From Craspedostauros australis (lineage: Eukaryota > Bacillariophyta > Bacillariophyceae > Mastogloiales > Achnanthaceae), in the NCBI GenBank assembly GCA_026770025.1, contig JAMXDE010000013.1, positions 992,001 to 1,056,000 on the forward strand: a DNA stretch of 64,000 bases, read 5' to 3'. Within the stretch, counting starts at the first letter, position 1; each line of letters starts with the position of its first letter. Positions 21,943 to 32,414 of the stretch are shown here, piece by piece. The notes beneath the pieces are model-generated. The model saw only the letters and a list, made by a program, of their open reading frames with translations, made no database searches and was not told the origin of the DNA. A program made the position numbers and the translations under genes.

Positions 21943-23623
21943 CTCAACAACACATCGCTTAAAATTAAAACTAAGCATTGAATTCGTACACATGACTATC
22001 GGTTTATCAGAATATTGAAGTTAATGAGTATAGAAAATATTTTGGAAGTCATGTTGGTTTGCTGTGTGTTGTGTGGTAGATTCGAAAAAAAATGTTGATG
22101 CCACAATGTTGCCGTCCAATGAGCACACATGATCATCATCATCATCGTTGTATTTCAGCAAAATGTGCATACCATTCGCTCTGCATACCCCCCAGCTACC
22201 CACTCCATGAAGGCTGGCCACAGACATTGGCTCTGCATGCAGCAATGCAGCCACACACTGAAACAGAGCGATTGCCAAAAAACGTTTTCAATCCGGATGC
22301 GGTATGGATATGGATCCATACCTCATCCATATGATCCTTTCAGCCCCTCCAAGCACTCCTCGTGCATTCCCACACTCCATGGTGACACGCGGATGCATCC
22401 AGAATGGGCTGGGAGTGCCTGGCCGATGTGATACACCTCCATGTGATGATGTTGTGGTGCATTTTTTGCTCCAACCGAACATGACCATTCTGCAGATATG
22501 GTTGGCTGCAGCCTCTTCCAGACAACTTCAGCAGAGCATACTTCACGACGTGCATCTTCAATTGATGTCGCACTCATCTTGTATGGGTGGCTTGGCGATT
22601 GAGGGGCGTCTTCCCATCGCCCCTCACAGCCAAAGCCACGCGACCGATGCCGCGCGAGCCCCAACCAAAACTCCTCAGAACCACCTTTTCCTCCGCGCGG
22701 ACACCTTCCCGGTGCTCCGCGAGCCTCAAACTTCGAGGGTGCCTTCTTCTTGCCCCTCTTGAGGCGTCTTGACCATCCGTAGGCGCTGTTTTGACCTGTG
22801 TGTGGCACACACAGGTCAAAACCAACGAGCCGATTTGGAGCCAAATCGTGATCGTATTTCTGGGGCCTACGACGGCCCCAAATCAACCCCCCTTCCCGCC
22901 TCCGTTCGTCCACCCACCAAACGCTGCGTGGAGATTACGGCGATGTTCTTGGATCTTGAATTGGCCGGATGGTTGTTGCGGCGCCAAGCATACCATTGGA
23001 CGGCCATTGTGGTATTTTTTTGGTGTGGCTCCACTTCCATGTTGGTGTGTCAAGTTTGCCACTCTCAACCGGCCTCACATGTTGGGGGATGTGGAGATTT
23101 ACCTGCAATTGTAGTGACTGTCCGAGAGGAGCACAACACAAAACACTCGCGGAGTACCAACCCCACTCAACCACTTCGCCACGACGAAACAGACCTGATG
23201 ATGTTGCGCATCGTGATATCATTGGTGTTTCATGACGAAGTATCCAATTTCGTGACGTCGATGACGGATTGGACAAGCACATGGTGTAAGTAACGTAAAC
23301 GCGGGTTCACCGCTTCCCCCAAGATTCTACAACTAGTGCTATCGTGGATGGACTGTTGGATGGTCTCATCCGAACACCTGAAAAAGAGACTAAACAATTC
23401 AAAATCAGAACACAGTTGCTGAAACAAAGAACAGCAAAGGGTTAAATTGGATCGATGTAGTCGGAAGAAAAAGGCTGAGTCCCTAAAGCAGTCTAAAAAT
23501 GCGCACATTGACGGGTCCATAAAACTTAAAATAGGATCTAACTTAAAAATCGATCGGTTAATTATTTATATGGAGATTAAGAGAATTACGAATATGTGCT
23601 TTGTTTGGATATCGGAGACAAAT
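21943..23623. other. Right arm of element A, no clear gene
   Basis: 1.7 kb of element A sequence lies between the element B insertion and the right TIR. Short frames exist on both strands, but none has recognisable motifs or credible splice structure. The part 22600-22880 is a chain of inverted repeats, listed separately. Confidence 0.5.
22600..22880. repeat. Chain of five hairpin-forming inverted repeats
   Basis: In order: TGAGGGGCG (22600) with its inverse at 22618; GCCTCAA (22723) with its inverse at 22759; a near-perfect 17-bp-arm palindrome GTTTTGACCTGTGTGTG with one spacer base (22788-22822); CGATTTGG/CCAAATCG (22831-22848); and TGGGGCC/GGCCCCA (22861-22880). Confidence 0.85.
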
Positions 23624-23671
23624 GTTATTGAGTCCCATGACAAAGTGCAGGTCGACTCACTGATCGGGCTC
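23624..23671 (-). repeat. Right terminal inverted repeat of element A
   Basis: The exact inverse of 12403-12450, followed by the ATAC duplication at 23672-23675. Confidence 0.95.
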
Positions 23672-23675
23672 ATAC

Positions 23676-23998
23676 AGTACCAACTTCTAACCGCGATGAT
23701 CAACGCACGACCTTCATGCAAGTAGTTCAACACAGATGCTGGCGCTTCAAGACCTATCACTCTACTCTACTCTAATCTGCTCTCAACGACCAGAGAGATG
23801 AGACTCTTCTACGCCCATAACCGATGGGTGTTGTATAGCGCGACATCGTGTTCAATCAGAGTCATAGATTCGAGCATGAACAAGACCGTGCTCTCTGCTC
23901 CCAACTATCACGCGAGCTAATTTGCCACGATTGTGAACCGCCTCGGGGCATCCACTATGCATATTGATAACAATAACGATAAAGACCATGATCCAGGT
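23676..23998. other. Intergenic region downstream of element A
   Basis: 323 bp lie between element A and the 3' end of MFS transporter 2. There is a short CTACT repeat near 23761-23775. Nothing else is recognised. Confidence 0.4.
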
Positions 23999-25657
23999 TC
24001 ACAGATCACCTTTGCCGCCGCTTCCTTTGGTCACGTCGTCTGATTTCCCACCAGCCTTAATCCTGCCATCCTTCACCATGCGATCATCTCCATGCGTGGC
24101 TTCGCCCAATGCTCTGCCACTAGTCTCCGGCAGCAGTGCACACACGAAGCATGTGAACACGCTCATGCCCATCATGACCATGCCGATGCTGGATGGCGCC
24201 ATACCCGGCGTGACGAAGTACGGAACGACGGATGCACCCACGCGACCAGCGGCATTGGCGGCGCTAGTCCCTGTCGCTCGGATATCCGTCGGTAGCAGCT
24301 CCGGTGTGAACACCCAGGTCGAGCAGTTCCCGGCCAGCATGAAGAATCTCACGAGGAAGGCCAGCGTCACCATCCCAGCCTTCGACATGGATTCGCTCAT
24401 GACGGCCAACAGCACGCACGCAATGCTGCCCAGGATGAAAGCTGAGGACTGGGTTGCCACCCTTCCCAATTTGTCGATGGTGGACATGGCAGCGAATACC
24501 CCGAAGACTTCAGCGGATCCGCTGATGAAGATGGCGTTGTAGTCAAAGCCATATGAATCGTCAGCGCTGCCATCAAGGGCAGACGCATTGCCGCTTTGAA
24601 GGGTCTCGCGAGCGTTCGAGAATTCCATGGCGACCAACAGGATACCACCATAGTAAAGGAAGGACGATCCGATCCACAAGGCAAAGAGCTGCATGGTGAA
24701 CTTGAACCACTTGGGTGACAGCAGCTTCAAACAAGAGTCGTCATCAGTTGACTCTTCTTCGTCGTGCGTGATCACGACATCGTCGGGGAACATCATCCTC
24801 CCATCCTTCCCGTTCTTGTCGGCCGCATGCCTCAACACGACCAAGGCTTCTTCATGTCGGCCCTGGGTCAGAAGCCAGCGCGGTGATTCCGGCACGAACC
24901 AATATCCCAGAATCATCGATACCACACAGGGAACGGCACAGCAGATGACCATCAATCTCCATGAGCCTCCATCAGCTTCACTATCTCCGAGGGTCCACAT
25001 GGCGATCAGCGGTGTCAGCAAGGATCCCAATGCCCAGAATAGCTCAATGTACAACAGATTCATACCCCGATTCGTTGTTGGGATGAATTCTGCGAAGATA
25101 TCGAATGGCACCGTTCCTCCGCCTGTCCCGAAGCCGACCATGAAGCGAGCGACGTAGAACCATCCAATATCGTTGACGAAAGCCGAGAGGACGCCAAAGG
25201 CGGACACGATGACGGCAGTCACCAAGCACACCGGCCTCCGACCAATGCGATCTGCCAGGGTTCCGAGAACGAAAGTCCCCATCATCGCACCGGCGAATAC
25301 GACGGATACGACAGTGTCCATCTCTCGTTCGGTGAGATTCCACTCAGCGGTGAGCACGACGGTGAGGAATGACAGCAGCATGATCTCGATGGCATCCGAT
25401 GCGAAACAGAGGCCTGCCGAGACCAAAACCTCGAACTGGAATCGTCCCATTCCGATCATGCCGATGGCGTCATCAATATCGATCTCCATGACATCGCTCT
25501 CAGCTCTGCTGCTCATCGCAGTGATGCTGGTGATTCCGTTGCTGCGGTATGTGTCGTTCTTGACATACTTGCCGGAGCTTCCACCGATGCCATCATTGGG
25601 AGTGGAGTCATAGTGTGTTGGAAGTGCCTTGTACAATGGAGTCGTTTCGGAGGACAT
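23999..25657 (-). CDS. MFS transporter 2 (paralogue of transporter 1)
   Basis: A 552-residue major facilitator with the same plan as the gene at 7454: acidic N-terminal tail, LADRIGRRPV motif A, PESPRW after TM6, the same DEEESTDDDS loop, then six more membrane segments ending in LPETSGRALGEA. Over 25302-25463 its DNA is identical to 8762-8923 as far as I could compare, and 24693-24895 differs from the matching part of copy 1 at only about three bases. The last third (TM8-12 and tail) is clearly diverged. The tail is Gly/Lys-rich (GGKSDDVTKGSGGK) where copy 1 has an Asp/Ser-rich one. It is therefore a functional-looking duplicate, with conversion over the 5' part. Substrate unknown. Confidence 0.88.
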   Translation of the reverse strand: MSSETTPLYKALPTHYDSTPNDGIGGSSGKYVKNDTYRSNGITSITAMSSRAESDVMEIDIDDAIGMIGMGRFQFEVLVSAGLCFASDAIEIMLLSFLTVVLTAEWNLTEREMDTVVSVVFAGAMMGTFVLGTLADRIGRRPVCLVTAVIVSAFGVLSAFVNDIGWFYVARFMVGFGTGGGTVPFDIFAEFIPTTNRGMNLLYIELFWALGSLLTPLIAMWTLGDSEADGGSWRLMVICCAVPCVVSMILGYWFVPESPRWLLTQGRHEEALVVLRHAADKNGKDGRMMFPDDVVITHDEEESTDDDSCLKLLSPKWFKFTMQLFALWIGSSFLYYGGILLVAMEFSNARETLQSGNASALDGSADDSYGFDYNAIFISGSAEVFGVFAAMSTIDKLGRVATQSSAFILGSIACVLLAVMSESMSKAGMVTLAFLVRFFMLAGNCSTWVFTPELLPTDIRATGTSAANAAGRVGASVVPYFVTPGMAPSSIGMVMMGMSVFTCFVCALLPETSGRALGEATHGDDRMVKDGRIKAGGKSDDVTKGSGGKGDL

Positions 25658-26315
25658 CGTTGTTTCCTGCTCTCTTTGCTGTTGCGGTTGCTGTTGCGGT
25701 TGCTGTTGCGGTTGCTGTTGGTCTTCCTATCTTTGCTGACACCTTTCTGGTTGTGTGGCTATGATGTCTGGTGTACGAGCCATAATGTCTGCCAGGAATG
25801 GTGGAGATGGTGTCAGTAGTCTCGTGCCATTGTTGTACTCGCACGTTGTTCTTGTGTGAATGCCGGTCTTTCTCATCTGCCGGTTGGTTGGAGGGAGAAC
25901 CACAGAAAGCGAAAAGTGCGTGGTCTGACAGCGGAATCCTCTCAGTTCCACGAACGCGTCATCGCGAAGTTTGTGAGCGGATTGATGTGTTGCTCGAAGA
26001 CTCATGCACAAGGTCTGACCTTCGCTCGGATCCACGATTGAACACAAAATGTTGGTGGCGATTGGATCAGCAGCGTTCGAATGGATACCTTCGGTGTCGT
26101 TGTTGTGACCAGCATCCAACGATGCCAGAACACACACTTACTCCACTCTGCCCATGACCTGTGATTGCTCTCCGATCTGCTCTGAGCTGTGCTGCTCTGC
26201 ACCCATTCATAAACCTGCGACACTCGTGGAGACAGGTGCTCACAGAGTATTGTAGAATACATTGAGAGTACAATTGCAATTGCAAGTGCAAGGGCTAGTG
26301 CAAGTATTTGTCGAC
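25658..26315. promoter_or_regulatory. Divergent promoter region of MFS 2 and TPT-like gene
   Basis: A tandem 12-bp repeat of the GCTGTTGCGGTT type occupies about 25678-25718. A TGCAAT/GTGCAAG-rich stretch sits at about 26271-26300, just before the TPT-like start. No defined regulatory motif could be assigned. Confidence 0.4.
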
Positions 26316-27925
26316 ATGGCTCCACCCATGAGCGGACCCACCTCGAGGACCGTCGCTTCCAAAATGGAAGATGGCGTTCTATCATCGTCTCATGATGCCA
26401 CGGGTCATTCGGCACGACAGATGATCAATCCACCATCTCTGTCCTCAACATCGACAGCTGCATCGACATCTATGTCCTCATCGCCGCTGGGGTCATCCTT
26501 GCCATCATCATCGTCACCACCACCACCGCTGGCAGCAGTGCCAGCAGCAGAAGCGATGGGCATGGCAGCAGCACTGATGACGAGCAAAGACTATCCCATT
26601 CCCAAGAAAGCATGGACCAACCAACTGCTGATCCAACTGCTGCATTCTTCCAAATACATCTTCCAGATCATCATCGTCCTGCTTTGGTACATCACCAACG
26701 CCATGAACGGCATCGTCATGCAATCGTACTCCTATCACTTCGATCATTCCATCACGCACGTGTTGCTAATCTGGTCCAATGCCAGCTTCATCACGTGTGT
26801 GCAACTGTTGACGGGAGTAGGGATGGGACGGCTGCTGCTCTACTGCATCAATCGCAACATTACTTGGCAGAATATCACGGCCACGCATTCGCTGCCGCTG
26901 TCGTTGGTGCATGGATTCGGGAATCTGTCAACCAACTTGGGCTACATGTACGGGAAGGCGTCAATAAGTAAGTGTTGATCTGGACCATCTGGAGAGCAAT
27001 GCAGTGCGGTACAGTGCAGTGCAGTGCAGTGCAGTGCAGTGCGCAATCCATTCCCATGATCGTGGTGATATCATTCTCAAACAACACCATCTCTCTGTCT
27101 GTCATGTCTCACATCTACAACCTTCGATTGCCAACAATCCATCCAATGCCATCAACAAAACCAGTCCAAGTCCTCAAGCTATTGGAACCATTCGAAACGC
27201 TGATCTTGTCCTTCTTCCTGTTCTCCGAAGTCACGTGCAGTACGGGCGTCGTGTGCAGCATGTCTATCGTCGTTGGTGCATCCATGTCTCTCCTGCAGCA
27301 ACAGTCGGAGCCCATCGCAACGGCCGCCATCGTCTATGCCATCATTTCGGGCTTCACTTTGAGCTCCCGTAACGTTCTGCAACGCAAGCACGGACAAAGC
27401 GACAACACCATGAAGGACTTCACCAAACTGGAAAGAGCGCTGATCCAATTCACTCAGATGAGTTACTACTCGGGAATGGAGGTTGCCATGTTCACTCTCA
27501 TCCAGTACCTCACTTTGTCGATACTTCCAATTCTATCCGATGGTTCCACCCAGCATGCCGACATACTCAGCACGCAGCATGTCACGTTGGAATTGGCGGT
27601 GTACCATCCATTGTACAATGTGTTCTCCATGATCACGTTGGGCTTCGTATCAGCATTGACGCATTCGTTGTGGAACGCGGCCAAACGGGTCTTTGCGGTG
27701 CTGCTGGCGATGGTCTGGTTCCGCGAAGGCATGAACGCCACGACAGTTCTGCGATTGACAGTTATTGGAGTGGGCGCAGTTTGGTACAGCCGGGAGAGCA
27801 AGTTGGCGGGGATCAATAAGGTGGTGCACGATGGCAGTCAACGCACGACGCAAGCATGGGATACTGTTGCCGCGCCGCTGCTAACGGTGATTGCGCTTGC
27901 GGCTGTATTTCTTCCATCCAATTGA
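26316..27925 (+). CDS. TPT/SLC35-family (drug/metabolite superfamily) transporter, two exons
   Basis: Exon 1 is 26316-26967 and exon 2 is 27165-27925. The intron (26968-27164) has donor GTAAGT and acceptor ACCAG, phase 1, and the joined frame is 470 residues. The junction restores GKASIIQVLKLLEPFETLIL, matching the Lys...Glu-Pro signature of triose-phosphate/nucleotide-sugar transporters at the start of the second half. About ten hydrophobic helices follow a Ser/Pro-rich N-terminal tail of about 100 residues. The ATG at 26316 is the first in frame with good context; weaker non-ATG codons precede it. Members exchange sugar phosphates or nucleotide sugars across plastid or Golgi membranes. No signal peptide is seen, so a Golgi or ER membrane is plausible. 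Substrate is not determinable. It is divergent from MFS transporter 2. Confidence 0.82.
27013..27042 (+). repeat. AGTGC pentanucleotide tandem repeat in an intron
   Basis: About six units of AGTGC lie inside the intron of the TPT-like gene. Confidence 0.85.
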
Positions 27926-28121
27926 TGGACAGAGAGAGAGAGAGAGAGATTCTCAATAATGCAATCCAATACTCCTCCCTTGAAGCTGGAGAGTGCATAC
28001 GACTTTCCATACTCGTACGATGGAATAAGGACAGCTCTCTGGTTCGCTACTACTGCATGATACTCTTTCATGCTCTGTTCTATCCTATTGTGATCAAGTG
28101 GATGGCAACAGCATGCGACAA

Positions 28122-30302
28122 TCACGCGCACATGGCGATTCCCATGATCTTAAAATGCTTCCCGCTCGTCAACGTCACTCTCATCATCAACCTGTCACGC
28201 ACGAACGCATTGCTTAGCGCCACGGTCTGCGTGTTCATCTCGTCGTGATCATGATACCCCGTTACGTTCTCCGCGATCCCCAAACGTTGCCATCGCTGCT
28301 GCGGACCCATGGACAAGACTTCCATCGTCGCGGTCACGTCCTGCCATCCCGGATGTTGACGATAGAAGAATGTGACGGTCGACAGTTCGGCGATGCGGTG
28401 GTCGATGTCCTTGTCAGCGAAGACAATTTCCAGCATCGAATTTATGGCCCGCTTCTCAGGTGGTAAGAAGCCTGGCTTTTCCATATGCGGTTCAGTCAAC
28501 CGCCACTGATTGTTTTCGGTTGCGAGAGTGTTGAGGCTTTTGTGGAACCACTGTTTGCCTCTCGTACCATGATCGCTGATCCAGGAGAATGGGCATTGCT
28601 TGTAGTTGGGGACGGGATTGCCGTTGGAGTCGGTCTGGCATTGATCGTGAAGGCTCTTCAGTCGGGTTGAGGCCTTCCAGCCTTTCTGAATGTCAAACAG
28701 AGTGATATCTGGTTTGAAGACTGGTAGAATGTGCTTGGGAGGTGAATGCGGTTTTCCCGACAGGTACTCGTCTGCAGTGCCTTGCAGATCGGGCATGCGC
28801 TTGACTTGCCCTTGCTGCTGCTGTCGAGTGGAAGCGTTCGTCGGATCATCACTGTCCCCACCACCGCCACCACCACCACCACCGTACATGCCGAACCGTT
28901 TGCGATTGCTGTCTAACAACTGAGGTTTGGTGGGATCATAGTCCGTCAAAGGCGACGGATCCGTCTTCAGAACATGCCACGGCTGGACCGTGCAATAAGA
29001 CGTGACAAGGTTGAGGAGATTGAATGCCATGATGAAGCCCATGGAGATGTGCATGCCATGGCCCGGCTCTTGGCGATGCTCTTCGGAAGAGAACCATTGC
29101 TCCGATTGATCGCCGTACACCCAGTCTCGCACGACATCGACGTACGAGATGGATGCGAATCCATAGTAGCTGCTGAGCACGTCAGCGACCTGCGCGACCA
29201 CGGTCGACTTGAGGAGGGGCGATTCACCATCGCCGAAGGCATCGTTGACGTGCAGCATGAGGGGTGGGGATGGCATGCCCTTGCAGGGATGGGGTTGCAG
29301 CGCGGCCCTGTAAAACTTCTGAATGACCTCCAGCGCTTCCTTGAAGCTGTCGTTGTCGTCATCGGTGGAGTAGGCGTTGATGATGATGTCGGCGCGGTCG
29401 GTCTCCTCGCTGAGGACGTCATGGTTCAGCACCGTCGCACCAACGCCTGAATTGGTGGCTGCCACCGCGACGTTGGTCACTGTGACGATGCCATGGCCTT
29501 TGATAATGGTGGACAGGTTGAATTTGGCGAGGAAGAAGTTGTTGATGAGACGTTCCATCCGCGTGGGCCACGCGCAGCTGCCGGTGTTGAACTTGTCGTC
29601 TTTGCAAGTGGTACCGAAGGGCACGATACCACCCATGACGACGATCTGCACGGGCGGCGGAGCGTTGGGTGAAACATGATGTGATTTGGCGCCGGGGTTC
29701 GGCGGAGGATGTTCCATGAGGTACTGGTACCGCTTCCACGCCTTGTCGACGATTCGGGAGACCTGCGTCCAATCGCGCGGCACGGCCTTGACAGAATTGA
29801 GCATGCGTGGAGATAGGAGCTGCAGGATCTCCGCCATGAGATCGTGATACGCGGATCCCTTGGCTGCTGCCTGATGGATGGCCATGACATTGGTGTTCCA
29901 GGCATCCATGGAGGAAAGCGACGGCAGCGCTGCGCACATGGACACCGCGTGCTGCTCATGATGCGTCGATTTGCGAACGACGCCCACCGGATCGCTGTCG
30001 TCGAAGACTTCATCCGCGAGCAGCAGGAAGTTGCAGAGCACGGACACGAGCAAAAGGACGTAGACGAAGTAGTTGCTATTGCCGGTACTCGAACTGTTGC
30101 TGTTGCTGTTGCCGTTCATACCGTTGTGATCTCTCCGGCTTCCGTTGCCATTGGCAACGCCATTGCTGAAGCTGAAGCTCGGAAGCTGCCATCGATCTGA
30201 CAGAACCCGGCGGTTGGTGCCCAACTCACGTCTTTTGCCAGCCTTGGTCAGAGGCCGCCGTTCGAGCTCATCGATGTTTGTGATCTCCAAAGGGCTTGCC
30301 AT
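28122..30302 (-). CDS. Membrane-anchored SGNH/GDSL-like protein, catalytic serine apparently missing
   Basis: A 726-residue type II membrane protein. A basic cytosolic tail of about 77 residues with an Asn/Ser-rich stretch precedes one transmembrane helix at about 78-96. The luminal part opens with VQIVVMGGIVPFGTTC near residue 220, aligning with block I of SGNH hydrolases, where a GGS would carry the nucleophile; here the third position is Ile226 (codon ATC at 29625-29627). Downstream, ADIIINAYSTDD fits block III (the Asn block), and YVDVVRDWVYG plus HGMHISMG fit the block V region. A glycine run (encoded near 28860-28885) and Gln-rich segments lie in the C-terminal half. The fold call is moderate. 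If correct, the protein may be a catalytically dead or non-standard esterase-like protein of the secretory pathway. Confidence 0.6.
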   Translation of the reverse strand: MASPLEITNIDELERRPLTKAGKRRELGTNRRVLSDRWQLPSFSFSNGVANGNGSRRDHNGMNGNSNSNSSSTGNSNYFVYVLLLVSVLCNFLLLADEVFDDSDPVGVVRKSTHHEQHAVSMCAALPSLSSMDAWNTNVMAIHQAAAKGSAYHDLMAEILQLLSPRMLNSVKAVPRDWTQVSRIVDKAWKRYQYLMEHPPPNPGAKSHHVSPNAPPPVQIVVMGGIVPFGTTCKDDKFNTGSCAWPTRMERLINNFFLAKFNLSTIIKGHGIVTVTNVAVAATNSGVGATVLNHDVLSEETDRADIIINAYSTDDDNDSFKEALEVIQKFYRAALQPHPCKGMPSPPLMLHVNDAFGDGESPLLKSTVVAQVADVLSSYYGFASISYVDVVRDWVYGDQSEQWFSSEEHRQEPGHGMHISMGFIMAFNLLNLVTSYCTVQPWHVLKTDPSPLTDYDPTKPQLLDSNRKRFGMYGGGGGGGGGDSDDPTNASTRQQQQGQVKRMPDLQGTADEYLSGKPHSPPKHILPVFKPDITLFDIQKGWKASTRLKSLHDQCQTDSNGNPVPNYKQCPFSWISDHGTRGKQWFHKSLNTLATENNQWRLTEPHMEKPGFLPPEKRAINSMLEIVFADKDIDHRIAELSTVTFFYRQHPGWQDVTATMEVLSMGPQQRWQRLGIAENVTGYHDHDEMNTQTVALSNAFVRDRLMMRVTLTSGKHFKIMGIAMCA

Positions 30303-31007
30303 TCTGGTTGTGCTCGGACGCTGCAGGACGGCTCGTATTCAACAGACTCTCAGTTGACCACAGGGGAAGGAGAACAGGAGGTGGCTGATCCATGGTCCTT
30401 GGCTGATGTTGATGTCGGTGGGAGCTGTGCTCTGCGTTCTCTGTGGTGGGCGTGTTGGATGTCTCGCCGCACATTCTTCCACTTCCGTCTGCAAAGTGTG
30501 GTCATCGATGCGATTTGGGTTGATGTTCTTGAAGTGAAATGACCGAGTCGTGGATAGAATTATGGTTGGTCCAGTGAATCAACCGTGTGCGGTTCTCTCG
30601 GAAGCCGATTGGTCCGACTCCAAGACGTTTCATTTCGTCTCTCGATCACCACCTCTCGCGCCGATCTGCCTCATCGGTTGATGTGGGTGTTGGTCCACGA
30701 GGATCATTGCTTGTGAAAGGAGCATCATCACATTCCTGTGTAGATAGTATGCTACCATACATCATCAATGGACGAATCATTCGCAATCGTCGTCTGAGTT
30801 GCATCCCCAACGACCAAGAATGACGTAGAGGTAGTGAATTACCTTTGGATCAGCGTTTGCGCCGACGGAGTGTCGAGCTGCGCCACGAAGGGCAAGCGGG
30901 TCCTTGTCTCTGCGAGCACCATCGCTACCGAACACAAGACCATCAACGTTGTCGACACCGTCAGATTATCCACAACCAACCAAGCAACCAACCAACAGTC
31001 AGACAGG
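30303..31007. promoter_or_regulatory. Divergent promoter region of SGNH-like gene and first GT61 gene
   Basis: About 700 bp separate two divergent starts. A frame runs upstream of the GT61 ATG without an in-frame ATG and is treated as 5' UTR. CAACCAACCAAGCAACC-type low-complexity sequence precedes the GT61 start. No defined motif was found. Confidence 0.4.
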
Positions 31008-32414
31008 ATGGCACCAGCCAGCGGCAGGGCCTCCATTATGCAGGGCATGAACGCCTACCGCACGCTCATGATCATCGCGATGATGCTGGCCTTGATGAAT
31101 TGGAGATTGCCTCTGACTCTGCGGACGTCCTCCCAACCCGTCGATGATGCGATGGGCGGTATCAACCCTCCCACTCTTCTCGCAGATGGAACAACACGTT
31201 GGTGGAATGGCAATATCACCAACTTCCCGTCGTTCATGTTGCAGTGGCCAACCGATCGATCGCCGCCAAATAATTGCAACATTCTGAACACCTCGATACC
31301 GCATAGCTTCCACATCACCAGCTATCCAAGCTTCAGCGAGAAGGAAGACATATTCACGAGCTACTACGGCGATCTCAACGCGAGTTGGGGTCCTGATGAT
31401 GCAACGGCAACGCGTGGAGGTATTCGTTCGGTCGAATCTGCTGACACCAACATGTTGATTGGAGGCGACGGTTCGACCTTTGACCAAATCAAGACGGTCG
31501 CATGCACCTTGACAGAATACTACCACGTCAACGATTTCCCACACCAAATGGAGGTCATCTACCGATGCTGGTCGTTGTGGCGTCATTTTCCAAATGCGGA
31601 GCACGTCCTCCTGATCCGACCCAAGATGTACTTTAAGATCGTAAAATTCTCCGATTTTAGCAAAGGCATGATGAAGGTATTGCAGGAAAGCAACGTCTCC
31701 ATTGTTGCCAAAAGAACGCACAACTTCAAGCTTGGGCACCAATTCGATAAACCCGAGCTTCTCATCGTCTTTGCTCGTCAGACCTGGAATTTCAAAGCGA
31801 TTCGTCACGACGACATGGCCAACCTGAGGCGCAGCACGTTGACGGCGCTGGGACTGGATCGATACATCGACCAGTCCTGCGGCGTTACCAATCACCAGAT
31901 GGAAGCAGGTGACAAGGGAAGCAACCGGATGGAGCTGCCGCGCATCGTGATATTCAATCGCAAGAAACGCCGGGAGCTGTTTGGCGCGCATAACATATCC
32001 ATTCTGCTGCAGGATGAATTGAATTTGCGCTACAGACCACCCGTTTTGTTCTTCGAAGCTGCGTCCTTCGAAAAGCAGGTGGAAGCATTCAGCAACATCG
32101 ACATCCTGCTTACCCCGCATGGCGCGCAGCTGACATCGCTTCCGTTCCTGCCACGCTGCAGTTCCGTGATTGAAGTATTTCCTTGCGGGTACGGCGTCGT
32201 GGAGTATTTTGGGACCTTGGCCGCAACATCCGGCGTCAATCATTCTTACATCTATTTGGGGACGGACATGGTCGCTGAGACGAAGCGCATGGGATCATTG
32301 GGCACGCAAGGTGTTTCGTGGAACGCGTCCTTGTGTGCACCGGCCTATCGCATGGTGGAGGCTGTCCGGATGCAGGTCGAACAGTGGAATCGGTGTTGCG
32401 GATTCCAGCCTTGA
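31008..32414 (+). CDS. GT61-family glycosyltransferase 1
   Basis: A 468-residue type II membrane protein starting at the ATG at 31008; the frame upstream lacks an ATG. The anchor is a Met/Leu-rich segment at about residues 20-37. Conserved luminal blocks shared by the whole array follow: ITNFPSFMLQWPTDRSPP, then DFPHQMEVIYRCWSLWRHFP, then RIVIFNRKKRREL. The GT61 (DUF563) hallmark DILLTPHGAQLTSLPF is next, then SSVIEVFP, YIYLGTDM, and a Cys-containing end with EQWNRCCGF. Known GT61 enzymes add xylose, arabinose or GlcNAc to glycans in the Golgi; donor and acceptor here are unknown. Two N-glycosylation sites follow the anchor. It is the first of six same-strand paralogues. Confidence 0.87.
   Translation: MAPASGRASIMQGMNAYRTLMIIAMMLALMNWRLPLTLRTSSQPVDDAMGGINPPTLLADGTTRWWNGNITNFPSFMLQWPTDRSPPNNCNILNTSIPHSFHITSYPSFSEKEDIFTSYYGDLNASWGPDDATATRGGIRSVESADTNMLIGGDGSTFDQIKTVACTLTEYYHVNDFPHQMEVIYRCWSLWRHFPNAEHVLLIRPKMYFKIVKFSDFSKGMMKVLQESNVSIVAKRTHNFKLGHQFDKPELLIVFARQTWNFKAIRHDDMANLRRSTLTALGLDRYIDQSCGVTNHQMEAGDKGSNRMELPRIVIFNRKKRRELFGAHNISILLQDELNLRYRPPVLFFEAASFEKQVEAFSNIDILLTPHGAQLTSLPFLPRCSSVIEVFPCGYGVVEYFGTLAATSGVNHSYIYLGTDMVAETKRMGSLGTQGVSWNASLCAPAYRMVEAVRMQVEQWNRCCGFQP

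Larger units (their letters stand above)
12403..23671 (+). mobile_element. Element A: DNA transposon with 48-bp perfect TIRs, interrupted by element B
   Basis: The first 48 bases at 12403 are the exact reverse complement of 23624-23671. A weaker match continues inward for roughly 120 more bases, including a shared AACCGATCGATTTTT block near 12515 and 23548. The outer bases are GAGCCCGATC. The four bases outside both ends are ATAC (12399-12402 and 23672-23675), a clean 4-bp target duplication. The element carries a DDE-type transposase gene (13062-16585) and a roughly 1.7-kb right arm with no clear gene. Element B is inserted 98 bp after the transposase stop. Without B the element is about 6 kb. 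Perfect long TIRs and an open transposase frame suggest recent activity. I cannot assign it to a named superfamily. Confidence 0.88.

Noticed and set aside
22323-22913. A 196-codon minus-strand frame in the right arm of element A
   Set aside because: It runs through the palindrome chain, has no recognisable domain, and competing frames on the other strand are as long.
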